Of a stretch of 63,728 nt of DNA, positions 19,428 to 28,099 are shown one piece after another. Source of the DNA: Ochrobactrum sp. CM-21-5. GTDB lineage: Bacteria; Pseudomonadota; Alphaproteobacteria; Rhizobiales; Rhizobiaceae. The stretch lies in contig NZ_JACLZJ010000011.1 in the NCBI RefSeq assembly GCF_014253075.1, positions 1 to 63,728 on the forward strand. The letters are read 5' to 3'. Position numbers and translations under genes: made by a program. Position 1 is the first letter of the stretch, and each line of letters opens with the position of its first letter. Under the pieces are notes generated by a model. It worked only from the letters and a program-made list of their open reading frames with translations. It had not been told where the DNA came from and ran no database searches.

Positions 19428-20608
19428 CGTTCCACAATCCGGGTCATATAGTTAAAGACATTTAGAAGTACCGTGATAGCCAGACCGATCAGCAGATAGG
19501 TCCCCATAGTCATCATCACGATCTCAATCGCGCGGCCAGTCTGGTTCATGGTGACGCCCGTGAACACGCTGACCAGATCAGGGAAGCCGATCGCCACAGC
19601 AAGAGACGAACCTTTAAGAATGTTGAGATACTGGTTTCCGAGCGGCGGTATGAGGACGCGAAGAGCCTGCGGGATAATGATGTAGCGCAGCGTTTGCGCC
19701 CAGTTAAAGCCGATGGCTGCCGAGGCCTCCCTCTGACCTCGATTGACGGCTTCGATGGAAGCTCGCACGAGTTCGGCAATGAACGCACCATTATATATGG
19801 CCATGGCGAAAACGAGAGCGCTAAGTTCGGGCACAAAAACCCATCCACCGATGAAGTTGAACCCCTTCAGTTGCGGCATTTCGATAGAAAGTGTGCTGCC
19901 TGAGATAAACGAGACCGCAAATGGCAGAAGCACGAGTGCAGCGAGAGACGGCAGCCACGCATTAAGCGGTCGACCGATTGCATCGGAGCGGCGCGTAATC
20001 GAAACATAGAGGGTGATCGACGCAGCGATCGCAAAGATTACACTGATCACCCACAATAACGGATGGTCGGAGTGGACCGCGGGAATGTAGATGCCGCGAT
20101 TGGTCAGGTACGCCACATCGAAGAGACCGACGGCATTTCTGGGTACGGGCATGTTACGCAATGCAACATTGTACCACAGCATGATGTGCAAAAGCTGAGG
20201 CAGATTACGCACGATCTCCACATAGAGGACAGCCATCTTCGACAGAGCCCAGGTCGAGGACAAACGTGCGATGCCGACAATGAAACCGAGAACGGTGGAC
20301 AACACGATGGTCAAAATCGTGACCAGCAGTGTGTTAGTCAGCCCGACAAGAAACACACGCATGTAATTGTCGCTGGCCGAGAACGGGATCAACGAGAAAG
20401 AGATTTCGAAGCCTGCCTCCTGGCGAAGAAAATCGAAACCCAGAGACAAGCCACGCTGGGCTAAATTGCTCTTCAGATTGCTGAACGCCACGTATCCGAC
20501 TGCAATCAATGCCGCGATGATTAGAAGCTGCATCAACCAGCGTCGCACTGCGGCGCTTGAAAAAGCGGCACTATAGCCAGTCGCTAAGGATGTCGACTGT
20601 CCGGACAT
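19424..20608 (-). CDS. Amino-acid ABC transporter permease, AapQ type
   Basis: A 394-residue permease with the AapQ layout: an N-terminal helix, a long periplasmic insertion around YLTNRGIYIPAVHSDHPL, and a C-terminal transport domain with the EAA-type loop RGQREASAAIGFNWAQTLRYIIIPQALRVLIPPLGNQYLNILKGSSLA. The known relatives import a broad range of L-amino acids. It begins 98 bases after the binding-protein gene and overlaps the next permease by ATGA. Confidence 0.92.
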   Translation of the reverse strand: MSGQSTSLATGYSAAFSSAAVRRWLMQLLIIAALIAVGYVAFSNLKSNLAQRGLSLGFDFLRQEAGFEISFSLIPFSASDNYMRVFLVGLTNTLLVTILTIVLSTVLGFIVGIARLSSTWALSKMAVLYVEIVRNLPQLLHIMLWYNVALRNMPVPRNAVGLFDVAYLTNRGIYIPAVHSDHPLLWVISVIFAIAASITLYVSITRRSDAIGRPLNAWLPSLAALVLLPFAVSFISGSTLSIEMPQLKGFNFIGGWVFVPELSALVFAMAIYNGAFIAELVRASIEAVNRGQREASAAIGFNWAQTLRYIIIPQALRVLIPPLGNQYLNILKGSSLAVAIGFPDLVSVFTGVTMNQTGRAIEIVMMTMGTYLLIGLAITVLLNVFNYMTRIVER

Positions 20609-20706
20609 ATCTTGATCCCTTTAAAAGAACTCGAGGGCACCCTTCGCAAAGCGAGAGAGCCGTGTACGGGCGGCCGTCGCCGCCCGTGACAGATGTTATC
20701 TGCGCA

Positions 20707-21741
20707 TCAACGGATCAGCGGGGTATGCATCAACCCGCCGTCCTTCCAAAGTCCATTCAGGCGGCGCTCCAGCTTGACGGGGCTTTCATCGCCCAAGTGA
20801 CGAGAGAACATCTCGCCATAGTTGCCGACCGCTTGAATCGTGCGTAGTGCCCAGTCATTGTCGAGGTCAAGCTTGGCGCCAAAATCACCGGTCTTGCCGA
20901 GGAGGCGCTGCACTTCCGGTGCAGGCGAAGTATCACGCATCTCAATCGCGTTCTGCGACGTGATGCCATATTCTTCTGCGGCGATCTGGGCATTGAGAAC
21001 CCATGCCACAACGTCATGGAAATGGTGGTCGTCCTGGCGCACAACCGGTCCGATGGGCTCCATGGAGATCAATTCCGGCAACACGACCCACTCATCCTGG
21101 TTCGGCATCTTGGAGCGCGCTGCCGCAAGGGCGCTCAGCACGTTGGCGTAAACATCGCAACGTCCTTCTATTAGGTTCTTCTCATTCTGGTCGCGAGAAT
21201 TGGCGGCGACCGGAGTGAAGGAAAGCTTGTTGTTGCGGAAATAGTCAGACAGGTTCTGCTCGTAGTTGGATCCGGCTGAAACGCAGATCGAAGCGCCGTC
21301 GAGTTCCAGAGCACTTTTCACTCCGAGCGACTTGCGAGCAAGGAACCCCTGTGAATCATACAGATACGTGCCAGCCCAGGTGAGATTCATCTCGACGTTC
21401 CGAAGAAAAGTCTCCGTGGCGGTACGCGCCAGAAGATCGATCCCTCCTGACTGCAGGGTGGTAAATGCCGTTTTGATCTCGAGAGGAACATATTTGACTT
21501 TGTCGGCATCGCCTAGAATGGCCGCCGCCATACCGCGGCAAAAGTCTACTTCGAACCCGGTCCATTTGCCATTGGCGTCAAGCGTGCTCATCCCGGTTTG
21601 AACGCCGGTGGAAACGCCGCAGTTGAGCTCTCCGCGCGCCTTGATGGCCCCCACAGTGTCTGCCTTCTGTGCATTTGCACTGTCCGCAACAGCGACAACA
21701 GCCACCACACCAAAGGCAAGCTTTTGAATTAGTTTAAGCAT
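20707..21741 (-). CDS. Amino-acid ABC transporter substrate-binding protein, AapJ type
   Basis: A 344-residue periplasmic binding protein of family 3. A Sec signal covers about residues 1-24 (ending ANA). The mature part has IKARGELNCGVSTG, GFEVDFCRGMAAAILGD and ALELDGASICVSAGSNYEQNLSDYF, matching AapJ in order and length. The start at 21741 is chosen because GGGAGG lies 6 bases upstream; the next upstream ATG is too close to that site. It leads the leftward operon and faces the fumarylacetoacetase-like gene across a palindrome. Confidence 0.93.
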   Translation of the reverse strand: MLKLIQKLAFGVVAVVAVADSANAQKADTVGAIKARGELNCGVSTGVQTGMSTLDANGKWTGFEVDFCRGMAAAILGDADKVKYVPLEIKTAFTTLQSGGIDLLARTATETFLRNVEMNLTWAGTYLYDSQGFLARKSLGVKSALELDGASICVSAGSNYEQNLSDYFRNNKLSFTPVAANSRDQNEKNLIEGRCDVYANVLSALAAARSKMPNQDEWVVLPELISMEPIGPVVRQDDHHFHDVVAWVLNAQIAAEEYGITSQNAIEMRDTSPAPEVQRLLGKTGDFGAKLDLDNDWALRTIQAVGNYGEMFSRHLGDESPVKLERRLNGLWKDGGLMHTPLIR

Positions 21742-21853
21742 TCCCATCCTCCCAATGTTTATTTCTGACATGAGCCTCGCGGTGGTTGGCGATGTCAACA
21801 CGAAGATGAACCTGCCCCGCCAAAACTCCGTAAGCGATGGCTATTCACAAATC

Positions 21854-21869
21854 ATATAACATGTTATAT
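21854..21869. promoter_or_regulatory. Perfect 16-bp palindrome, candidate operator
   Basis: ATATAACATGTTATAT is its own reverse complement. It sits between the divergent aapJ-like operon and the hpa operon, 112 bases from one start and 99 from the other. Size and symmetry suit a MarR or GntR dimer; the MarR-type protein at 15304 is the obvious candidate. Its position makes the upstream ATG at 21837 of the next gene unlikely. Confidence 0.65.
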
Positions 21870-21968
21870 ATCAAGTTAAATTTATCGACCTCAGAGCTGG
21901 AGTATGGCTGCATTGAAAATTCCAACGGCAGCGAGACACTGGCTTCAGGCAAATTTCAGGAGTGGAAA

Positions 21969-22823
21969 TTGAACCTCGTCACATTCACGGCGGATGGCCG
22001 GAACTATTGGGGAGCATCCGTCGACGGCGGAGTGCTCGCACTGTCCGATGAGTTTCCGCAATGGGCGACATTGCGTAATGTAATTGCTGCCGATGCCGTC
22101 AAGCAGGTTCTCGAGTCTGCGCGATCGCGCCAGCCCAGCCACGCAGACGGCGTTTATACGCTGCAGATTCCGGTTCCCGATCCGGGCAAGATCATCTGTG
22201 TAGGCGTGAACTTCCCCGACCGAAATGCCGAATATAAGGACGGACAGGCTGCGCCCGCCAATATGTCGTTGTTCCCGCGTTTTGCCAGCAGCTTCACCGG
22301 CCACGATTCGGCTTTGATCCGCCCTTCGGAAAGCGACCAGCTCGACTATGAAGGCGAGATCGCGATTATCATCGGTAAGGCCGGCCGTCGCATTCCGCAG
22401 GATGAGGCGCTTGGACACATAGCGGGTCTCACATTATGTAACGAGGGTACCATCCGCGACTGGACGCGCCATGCCAAATTCAATGTCACCCAGGGCAAAA
22501 ACTGGCGGTCGTCGGGCAGCATGGGACCATGGCTTGTCCCTTTCACCGATGCGGCGCAGATACTCGACATCGGTCTCGTAACGCGCGTCAATGGCGAGGT
22601 GCGCCAGCAAGACCGCACCAGCCGCATGCTGTTCCCGGTCGCCCGTCAGATCGCCTATATCTCAACCTTTACCGAGCTTGAACCGGGCGACATCATTGTG
22701 ACGGGTACTCCTACCGGTGCAGGCGCACGGTTTGATCCCCCAATCTGGTTGCGTCCCGGCGATATTGTCGAAATCGAAGCGGACGGCATTGGCCTGCTGC
22801 GCAACGGAGTAGCGGACGAATGA
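21969..22823 (+). CDS. Fumarylacetoacetate hydrolase family protein, HpaG-like
   Basis: A 284-residue FAH-fold enzyme. The C-terminal catalytic domain is complete: CVGVNFPDRNAE, then LDYEGEIAIIIGKAGRRI with metal-binding Glu residues, LCNEGTIRDW, KNWRSSGSMGPWLVP, and DIIVTGTPTGAGAR. Relatives decarboxylate or hydrolyse meta-cleavage products. In-frame ATG 21837 would give 328 residues, but I favour TTG 21969: CAGGAG lies upstream, the N-terminus becomes LNLVTFTADGRNYWGA as in relatives, and the extra sequence is promoter-like. Its stop overlaps hpaH by ATGA. A bifunctional HpaG would be longer, so only one of its activities may be present. Confidence 0.85.
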   Translation: MNLVTFTADGRNYWGASVDGGVLALSDEFPQWATLRNVIAADAVKQVLESARSRQPSHADGVYTLQIPVPDPGKIICVGVNFPDRNAEYKDGQAAPANMSLFPRFASSFTGHDSALIRPSESDQLDYEGEIAIIIGKAGRRIPQDEALGHIAGLTLCNEGTIRDWTRHAKFNVTQGKNWRSSGSMGPWLVPFTDAAQILDIGLVTRVNGEVRQQDRTSRMLFPVARQIAYISTFTELEPGDIIVTGTPTGAGARFDPPIWLRPGDIVEIEADGIGLLRNGVADE

Positions 22824-23617
22824 AATCGCAAGAGATTCAGGAGGCAGCAGATGCTCTTTTTGAGGCCGAAACCAAAGGTCACCAGATCGGTCTGTTGTCG
22901 CTGCAATATTCCCGGCTCGACCTTGAAGGCGCCTATGCCGTTCAGGCCGCACTCATCGATCGCAAACTTTCGACCGGGCGAAAAGTGATCGGCTGGAAGA
23001 TTGGGCTGACTTCACGCGCCATGCAGCAGGCACTCAACATCAGCACGCCGGATTCCGGTGTACTTCTCGACGACATGTTGTTCGATGACGGCGCACAAAT
23101 TCCAGACGGCCGGTTCATCCAACCACGCGTTGAGGCTGAGATCGCCTTCATCATGAACGCACCGCTCAAGGGACCGCATGTCACACGCGAGGACGTACTG
23201 GCCGCGACGGAATCCGTAGCGCCCAGCCTCGAGATTCTCGATACGCGCATTCTTCGTACGGATCCAGCATCCGGCAAGTCGCGCATGATCACCGACACCA
23301 TCAGCGACAATGCCGCTAATGCAGGTTTTGTTCTGGGTAAAGAGCGCCATGCCATCGACGCTTTTGATCTACGCTGGATCGGCGCAATTGTGAAGCGCAA
23401 CGACATTGTGGAGGAAACAGGGCTCGGAGCTGGCGTGCTTGATGACCCGGTGACCGGCATATTATGGCTGGTTCACCGACTGGCTCAATATGACCAGGGG
23501 ATAGAAGCAGGACAGGTATTACTCTCCGGCTCATTCATTCGCCCAATAGAGGCCCCCGCGAGCAGTGTCTTCGAAGCCGATTTTGGTTCGTTTGGCAGTG
23601 TATCGTTGCAATTCTGA
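22820..23617 (+). CDS. hpaH: 2-oxo-hept-4-ene-1,7-dioate hydratase
   Basis: 265 residues, against 267 for the enterobacterial enzyme. Family signs are TGRKVIGWKIGLTSRAMQQAL, PDSGVLLDDMLFDDG, FIQPRVEAEIAFIM with metal-ligand Glu residues, and PSLEILDTRI. It adds water to the oxo-dienoate formed after isomerisation and decarboxylation. It overlaps the FAH gene by ATGA and is followed 8 bases later by the aldolase gene. Confidence 0.9.
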   Translation: MKSQEIQEAADALFEAETKGHQIGLLSLQYSRLDLEGAYAVQAALIDRKLSTGRKVIGWKIGLTSRAMQQALNISTPDSGVLLDDMLFDDGAQIPDGRFIQPRVEAEIAFIMNAPLKGPHVTREDVLAATESVAPSLEILDTRILRTDPASGKSRMITDTISDNAANAGFVLGKERHAIDAFDLRWIGAIVKRNDIVEETGLGAGVLDDPVTGILWLVHRLAQYDQGIEAGQVLLSGSFIRPIEAPASSVFEADFGSFGSVSLQF

Positions 23618-23625
23618 GGTTTTCC

Positions 23626-24396
23626 ATGCCCGCACCTTCCAATCATTTCAAGCATCGTCTCAAGGCAGGAGAATGTTTGCACGGTATCTGGCTTGGTTTT
23701 GCCGACCCATACGCAACCGAAATGGCCGCCACTGCCGGTTTCGATTGGCTGCTGATCGACGGCGAACATGCACCAAACGACATCCGCTCAATCATGGCAC
23801 AGCTTGCCATTCTTGATGGCAAGGAAAGCGCTGCGGTTGTGCGTTTGCCGGATGATGACCCGACCCGCATCAAGCAGGCACTCGATATCGGCGCGCAGAA
23901 CCTTCTTATCCCAATGATTGAAAGTGCCGAACAGGCGGAGCACTGCATCCGCGCAGCAAACTATCCGCCCAAAGGATTTCGCGGGGTTGGGTCTGCTTTG
24001 GCGCGTGCTTCGAAGTTCGGCAACATTACCGACTATCTTGCTACAGCCAACGACGAGATACTTGTCCTTCTGCAGGTAGAAAGCATGCGCGGGCTCAGTG
24101 CACTTGATGACATTCTGGCGCTTGAAGGTGTTGACGGTGTTTTCATCGGACCGTCGGACTTGGCTGCTGACATGGGATATCCGGGCAATGTTACGGCTCC
24201 ACCGGTGCGCGAGGCAGTGCTGGATGCGTTGCGCCGCATACGAGCTGCGGGCCGCATTGCCGGCGTCCTTTCTGCCGACAATTCTCTAATCCAGGATTGC
24301 AAAATGGCTGGTGCCAATTTCGTTGGCGTAGGTATCGATGTCAGCGTGTTTACGAAAGCCTTGAGGATACTTGCGGCTCAGTACCGCCCTGACTGA
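23626..24396 (+). CDS. hpaI: 4-hydroxy-2-oxo-heptane-1,7-dioate aldolase
   Basis: A 256-residue class II aldolase of the HpcH/HpaI family. Motifs are LHGIWLGFADPYATEMAATAGFDWLLIDGEHAPND, PMIESAEQAEHCIRAANYPPKGFRGVG, LLQVESMRGLSALDDI with the metal Glu, and GVFIGPSDLAADMGYPG. It cleaves the hydrated product to pyruvate and succinate semialdehyde. It is the last gene of the rightward operon. Confidence 0.92.
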   Translation: MPAPSNHFKHRLKAGECLHGIWLGFADPYATEMAATAGFDWLLIDGEHAPNDIRSIMAQLAILDGKESAAVVRLPDDDPTRIKQALDIGAQNLLIPMIESAEQAEHCIRAANYPPKGFRGVGSALARASKFGNITDYLATANDEILVLLQVESMRGLSALDDILALEGVDGVFIGPSDLAADMGYPGNVTAPPVREAVLDALRRIRAAGRIAGVLSADNSLIQDCKMAGANFVGVGIDVSVFTKALRILAAQYRPD

Positions 24397-24696
24397 CATG
24401 TTTGGTCACGCACCCGTTTGGATCAGGTATCCGAGCGGTGCGTGACAAACTCGGCGAGCACTCCCAACGAGTGTCCGGATATTTGACAGTCCCTCTAACG
24501 GCCATTGTGTCTGTTCCTCTGCTCCGGTATTGCGGAACCTGCTCCAAGAGGTCGGCGGCGGCATGCCTCAGCCCCTTCGGATGCCGGAGTACCAGACCTT
24601 CATCATCAAGACGCAACTCGCACCTATGTTGCAGCCCTATTCAAGACTGATCATTGTTTCAGTCGAGACGCTTCCTTGCGGTTGCCTGGCCGTCCG
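24397..24696. other. Intergenic region after hpaI
   Basis: 300 bases between convergent genes. A long-stem inverted repeat at 24405-24446 is the only structure I see. Short open frames on both strands lack ribosome sites and family resemblance. Confidence 0.5.
24405..24446. terminator. Candidate hairpin terminator after hpaI
   Basis: Perfect 10-bp inverted repeat GTCACGCACC / GGTGCGTGAC with a 22-base loop, 8 bases after the hpaI stop. No T-run follows, so it may act as a 3'-end structure rather than a classical terminator. Confidence 0.5.
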
Positions 24697-25137
24697 CTAT
24701 TGCCCTGGTGCGCCAAGCTGTCGAAGAAAGCTCCGGTAATCTGTCCGAACCCATTCCTCCATTAGTCGTCCCTCCCCGTCGAAACGGAATATGTTGATCA
24801 GGTCCATTAGAATGCGTTGTCCGTTGGGTGGCAGTGGTCCCGCCGGAGACATTGTGAAGTCTCGGACGAATACCCCTTCGATCCAGGTCTGACAGGCGAT
24901 GTTGTTATCCTCGGCGATCATGATCCCACGCCGAATCGAGAGATCGTCAAAAGCCGCGCGAAGCGCCTGAAAATATGCTGTAAGTCCTGCATAGTCCGTT
25001 TCGAATCCGTCGGGACCATGGAAGCGGAATTCGTCTATGTTGAAATAGGTATCTGTCTCTACCTGGTCCGCACCGGAGACCTCGAGTTCACCGGCTCTGA
25101 TCAGGCGAGCAATCAAATCATCTCGACGCAATATCAT
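24697..25137 (-). CDS. SnoaL-like (NTF2-fold) protein
   Basis: A 146-residue protein with the SnoaL/ester-cyclase pattern: TDTYFNIDEFRFHGPDGFETDYAGLTAYFQALRAAFDDLSIRRGIMIAEDNNIACQTW in the N-terminal half and GPLPPNGQRILMDLINIFRFDGEGRLMEEWVRTDYRSFLRQLG at the end. The cone-shaped NTF2 fold binds small hydrophobic molecules. No catalytic role can be assigned. It lies upstream of, and in the same direction as, nothing but the convergent aldolase; the LysR gene at 25297 reads toward it. Confidence 0.75.
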   Translation of the reverse strand: MILRRDDLIARLIRAGELEVSGADQVETDTYFNIDEFRFHGPDGFETDYAGLTAYFQALRAAFDDLSIRRGIMIAEDNNIACQTWIEGVFVRDFTMSPAGPLPPNGQRILMDLINIFRFDGEGRLMEEWVRTDYRSFLRQLGAPGQ

Positions 25138-25296
25138 ATCTTATCCTTTACAATGACAATCTTCGCCCCTCGCCCGGATAAAAATAGAAAAGAAAGATTG
25201 GTAGGATAAGACAGCCAGCGTCGCATGACGTGGTGAAAGATTTTCAACAAACTGGACAACGCATTCTGCAAGGGCGCCAGAACAACCCTGGCTTTT

Positions 25297-26214
25297 TCAC
25301 CTTGACGTTGCCGACAATCGCGCCCTGATATCCGGAGTTCTCAAGACGTCAATGAATGCCCGTAGGGCCGACGGCACATGACGGCGACCGGGATAGTAGA
25401 GCATCAAGGGAGAAAACGGAGGACACCAGTCTTCGAGTACAGTCACGAGATCGCCCGCGACCAGTAAATCATGTGCGAGGTTCTCCGGCACATAGGCAAT
25501 ACCCAGTCCGTCGACAGCCGCCTCGATCATCAGGTCATTGTCGTCCAATGTCAGCGTGCCCGGAACGTCGATCGTCACTTCCTGGCCATGCTTCTCAAAT
25601 TCCCAGCGATACCGCTTGCCACTCGGCAAACGCTGGCGGATACAGCGATGATTGCGCAAATCATCTGGAACCAGAGGGCGACTGGAATCGCGCACATAGT
25701 CCGGAGCGACAACCGCGAGGAAGCGCAGCGCGTCGCTGACGCGGACGCCAATCATGTCTTGCGGCACCGCTTCTCCCAGCCTCACACCAGCGTCGAAACC
25801 CTGCTCCACGATATCGACCAGTTTCCCGTCACTGACCAAATCAAGTTCCACTTCGGGATAACGGGTCAAAAAGGTCGGCACGACATGGCGAAGTAAGATG
25901 CGGGCGGCTCCCTTGCTGGCATTGATCCGCAAAAGGCCGCTTGGACCACCGCGCTCATCGGCGAGGGTATCGAGTGCCATGTCGAGTTCCCGAAGGGTTG
26001 GGGACACCCTTTGTAACAGTTTGGCGCCAGCTTCCGTGGGAGAAACACTGCGGGTGGTGCGGTGCAGCAGCCTGATATCGAGCTGCGCTTCGAGTTTCTT
26101 CATCCGATGGCTTAGTGCAGAGCGCGATACACCCAGGAGGTCGGCGGCTCGCCGAAAACTGCGCTCGGTGGCAACCGTTGCAAAGGCTTCCAGGTCCGCA
26201 AGTGTCGGCTTCAT
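25297..26214 (-). CDS. LysR-family transcriptional regulator
   Basis: A 305-residue LysR protein of the CrgA/AaeR-like subgroup. The winged helix reads LADLEAFATVATERSFRRAADLLGVSRSALSHRMKKLEAQLDIRLLHRTTRSV, then a co-inducer domain. The start codon abuts IS3-derived DNA: an IS-remnant frame ends inside it as ATGA, so its native upstream region has been replaced. Its natural target may be the SnoaL-like gene 159 bases downstream. Confidence 0.88.
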   Translation of the reverse strand: MKPTLADLEAFATVATERSFRRAADLLGVSRSALSHRMKKLEAQLDIRLLHRTTRSVSPTEAGAKLLQRVSPTLRELDMALDTLADERGGPSGLLRINASKGAARILLRHVVPTFLTRYPEVELDLVSDGKLVDIVEQGFDAGVRLGEAVPQDMIGVRVSDALRFLAVVAPDYVRDSSRPLVPDDLRNHRCIRQRLPSGKRYRWEFEKHGQEVTIDVPGTLTLDDNDLMIEAAVDGLGIAYVPENLAHDLLVAGDLVTVLEDWCPPFSPLMLYYPGRRHVPSALRAFIDVLRTPDIRARLSATSR

Positions 26215-26289
26215 GACTGATGAAATCCTTTCGCCAATACACGTTTATTGAAGTGCAGACAGTACCGCCTTAGTCCGATCACCGCCAGC

Positions 26290-26602
26290 ATTCCCGCCTT
26301 GCCGAGCGCTCCGGCTAAAAAATCGTTCTCCAGCGTCAGTTCCCCAATCTTGGCGTACAGTGTTTTGACATCGACGGCGGGTGCCGCCGGCTCCGTCTTG
26401 GCGTCGTCGCCGAAAACGCCCGTCGCCCCTCAAGGAGTTGGTCTTTCCACTGCTTGATCTGATTGGCATGCACGTCGAACTGCTGGGACAACTCCACCAG
26501 CGTCTGCTCGCCCCTGATCACGGCAAGCGCCACTTTCGCCTTGAAAGCCGGGCTGTGGTTCCAGCGTGGTCGTCTCGTCACGGTCTCTCCTGTTTCTGGC
26601 AT
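26290..26602 (-). pseudogene. IS3-family orfA remnant with a frameshift
   Basis: Leftward from ATG 26602 the frame gives RRPRWNHSPAFKAKVALAVI followed by GEQTLVELSQQFDVHANQIKQWKDQLLEG, a typical IS3-family OrfA helix-turn-helix. At a C-run near 26426-26429 one base is missing; in the shifted frame the protein continues VFGDDAKTEPAAPAVDVKTL and YAKIGELTLENDFLAGALGKAGM. OrfB is absent. The remnant is joined directly to the LysR gene on its left and an IS6 piece on its right. Confidence 0.8.
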
Positions 26603-26657
26603 CTAAGCCAAAGTCAGGCAGAAATTCCACTTATCCCGGCTGTTAGATCTGAGGAGC

Positions 26658-26774
26658 CTAGCGAACAACCCATCGGTTTAACGTTGCATGATCAACTGAT
26701 ATGCCGCATTCGGCCATAATTTCCTGAAGGTCACGATAGGAGACGGGATAGTGCACGGAAAAGGCCCAGTCGAC
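26658..26774 (-). mobile_element. IS6-family transposase fragment
   Basis: Reading leftward from 26774 gives VDWAFSVHYPVSYRDLQEIM and AECGISVDHATLNRWVV, matching the N-terminal zinc/HTH region of an IS6 subgroup different from the adjacent intact element. It stops at TAG 26660-26658. The fragment is cut exactly where the intact element begins at 26775. Confidence 0.75.
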
Positions 26775-27658
26775 GGCTCTGTTGCAAAAATTCGTTTAAT
26801 GTCCGAAATAGCACTGAAGCTTTTCAGCGAGACTTTTGATGAACGATTTCAAATGGCGTCATTTTCAGGGTGAAGTGATTTTGTGGGCCGTTCGCTGGTA
26901 TTGCCGTTATGGTGTCAGCTATCGCGATCTTGAGCAGATGATGGGTGAGCGCGGCGTTCTTGTTGATCATTCCACGATTTATCGCTGGATCCAGAAATAT
27001 GCGCCAGAGATGGAAAAACGTCTGCGCTGGCATTGGCGTCGGCCACTGTCGACGAGTTGGCGCGTTGACGAAACCTATGTGAAAGTCCGTGGACAATGGA
27101 CATATCTTTACAGGGCTGTCGACAAATTCGGCAACACGATTGATTTTTATCTGTCTCCGACACGCAATGCCAAGGCCGCCAAGCGCTTCCTTGGCAAAGC
27201 TTTGAACGGCCTGAAAGACTGGGAAAAGCCGACCGTCATCAGTACAGACAAAGCGCCGGCCTACGGGATTGCAATCGCGCAGTTAAAGGCTGAAGGCAAA
27301 TGCTCTGATGAATTGGTGCATCGGCAGGTCAAATACCTGAACAATGTCATCGAGGCCGACCACGGCAAACTGAAGCAGTTGATCAAACCGGTCAGCGGGT
27401 TCAAGGCTTTGAAAGCGGCCTGTGCGACGATCAAGAGCTTCGAGGTCATGCGGGTGTTGCGCAAGGGGCAAGCCGCTATTTTCAACCTGACAAAGGACAC
27501 CCGTGGCGAGGCGCGTATCGTTGAACGGGCTTTCAGCATAGGGCCTAGCGCTCTGACCGAAGCCGTGGCTTTGCTCGCCCAAAATCTCGAAGGTCAGGCT
27601 ACTTGACAGCAGAGAACAGTGGTATTCCTAAATCGCTTGATATCTTTGCAACAGAGCC
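26775..27658 (+). mobile_element. Intact IS6-family insertion sequence, 884 bp
   Basis: Bounded by perfect 14-bp terminal inverted repeats GGCTCTGTTGCAAA (26775-26788) and TTTGCAACAGAGCC (27645-27658), with one transposase gene. The flanking octamers CAGTCGAC and TTTGATTT differ, so there is no target-site duplication. IS6 elements move by replicative cointegrate formation and often cause adjacent deletions, which fits the truncated genes on both sides. Confidence 0.93.
26839..27606 (+). CDS. IS6-family transposase (IS6100-like)
   Basis: A 255-residue DDE transposase. The N-terminus reads MNDFKWRHFQGEVILWAVRW, close to what I recall of IS6100. Catalytic residues sit in WRVDETYVKV (D), ISTDKAPAYG (D) and NNVIEADHGKLK (E). 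ATG 26839 is preferred over the TTG just upstream. The gene is full length with no frameshift, so it is probably functional. Confidence 0.93.
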   Translation: MNDFKWRHFQGEVILWAVRWYCRYGVSYRDLEQMMGERGVLVDHSTIYRWIQKYAPEMEKRLRWHWRRPLSTSWRVDETYVKVRGQWTYLYRAVDKFGNTIDFYLSPTRNAKAAKRFLGKALNGLKDWEKPTVISTDKAPAYGIAIAQLKAEGKCSDELVHRQVKYLNNVIEADHGKLKQLIKPVSGFKALKAACATIKSFEVMRVLRKGQAAIFNLTKDTRGEARIVERAFSIGPSALTEAVALLAQNLEGQAT

Positions 27659-28043
27659 TTTGATTTCTCATTTGAACGTAGAACGCAATGTAGCGTTAGG
27701 CTTAGTTTATCGCGGAACCCCGCGCAAAACGATAAGAGAGCGCACTCATCAAGCACTCGCTGGCGTAGGCTTGGAGGCGCGTTCCCGGCATTATCCTTCT
27801 CAGTTATCAGGCGGACAACAACAACGTGTAGCGATTGCACGGGCTATCGTGGGGCGGCCTGATATCATTCTGGCTGATGAGCCAACCGGTAATCTTGACA
27901 CTGAAAACGGAAATAAAGTTATGGATATGCTCCATAAAATATCGGCAGCAGGGACGACGGTGATTATGGTAACGCACAGTGCGGAACAGGCGAAGCGCGC
28001 TCATCGAACTGTGATGATGCGGGATGGAAAAATACTATCCTAA
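27659..28043 (+). pseudogene. N-terminally truncated ABC transporter ATPase (MacB/LolD type)
   Basis: From the IS right end the frame reads PLISHLNVERNVALGLVYRG, then [36 protein letters not shown] and [24 protein letters not shown]. Signature and Walker B are intact, but the first 85-95 residues with Walker A are missing, removed at the IS6 boundary. The segment is visibly more AT-rich than its surroundings, suggesting acquisition from another genome. It cannot make a working ATPase. Confidence 0.85.
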
Positions 28044-28099
28044 TGGAGATTACCGCTGGGGGAAAAATGATACTCTTAACCCGGACCAACCACGCATTA

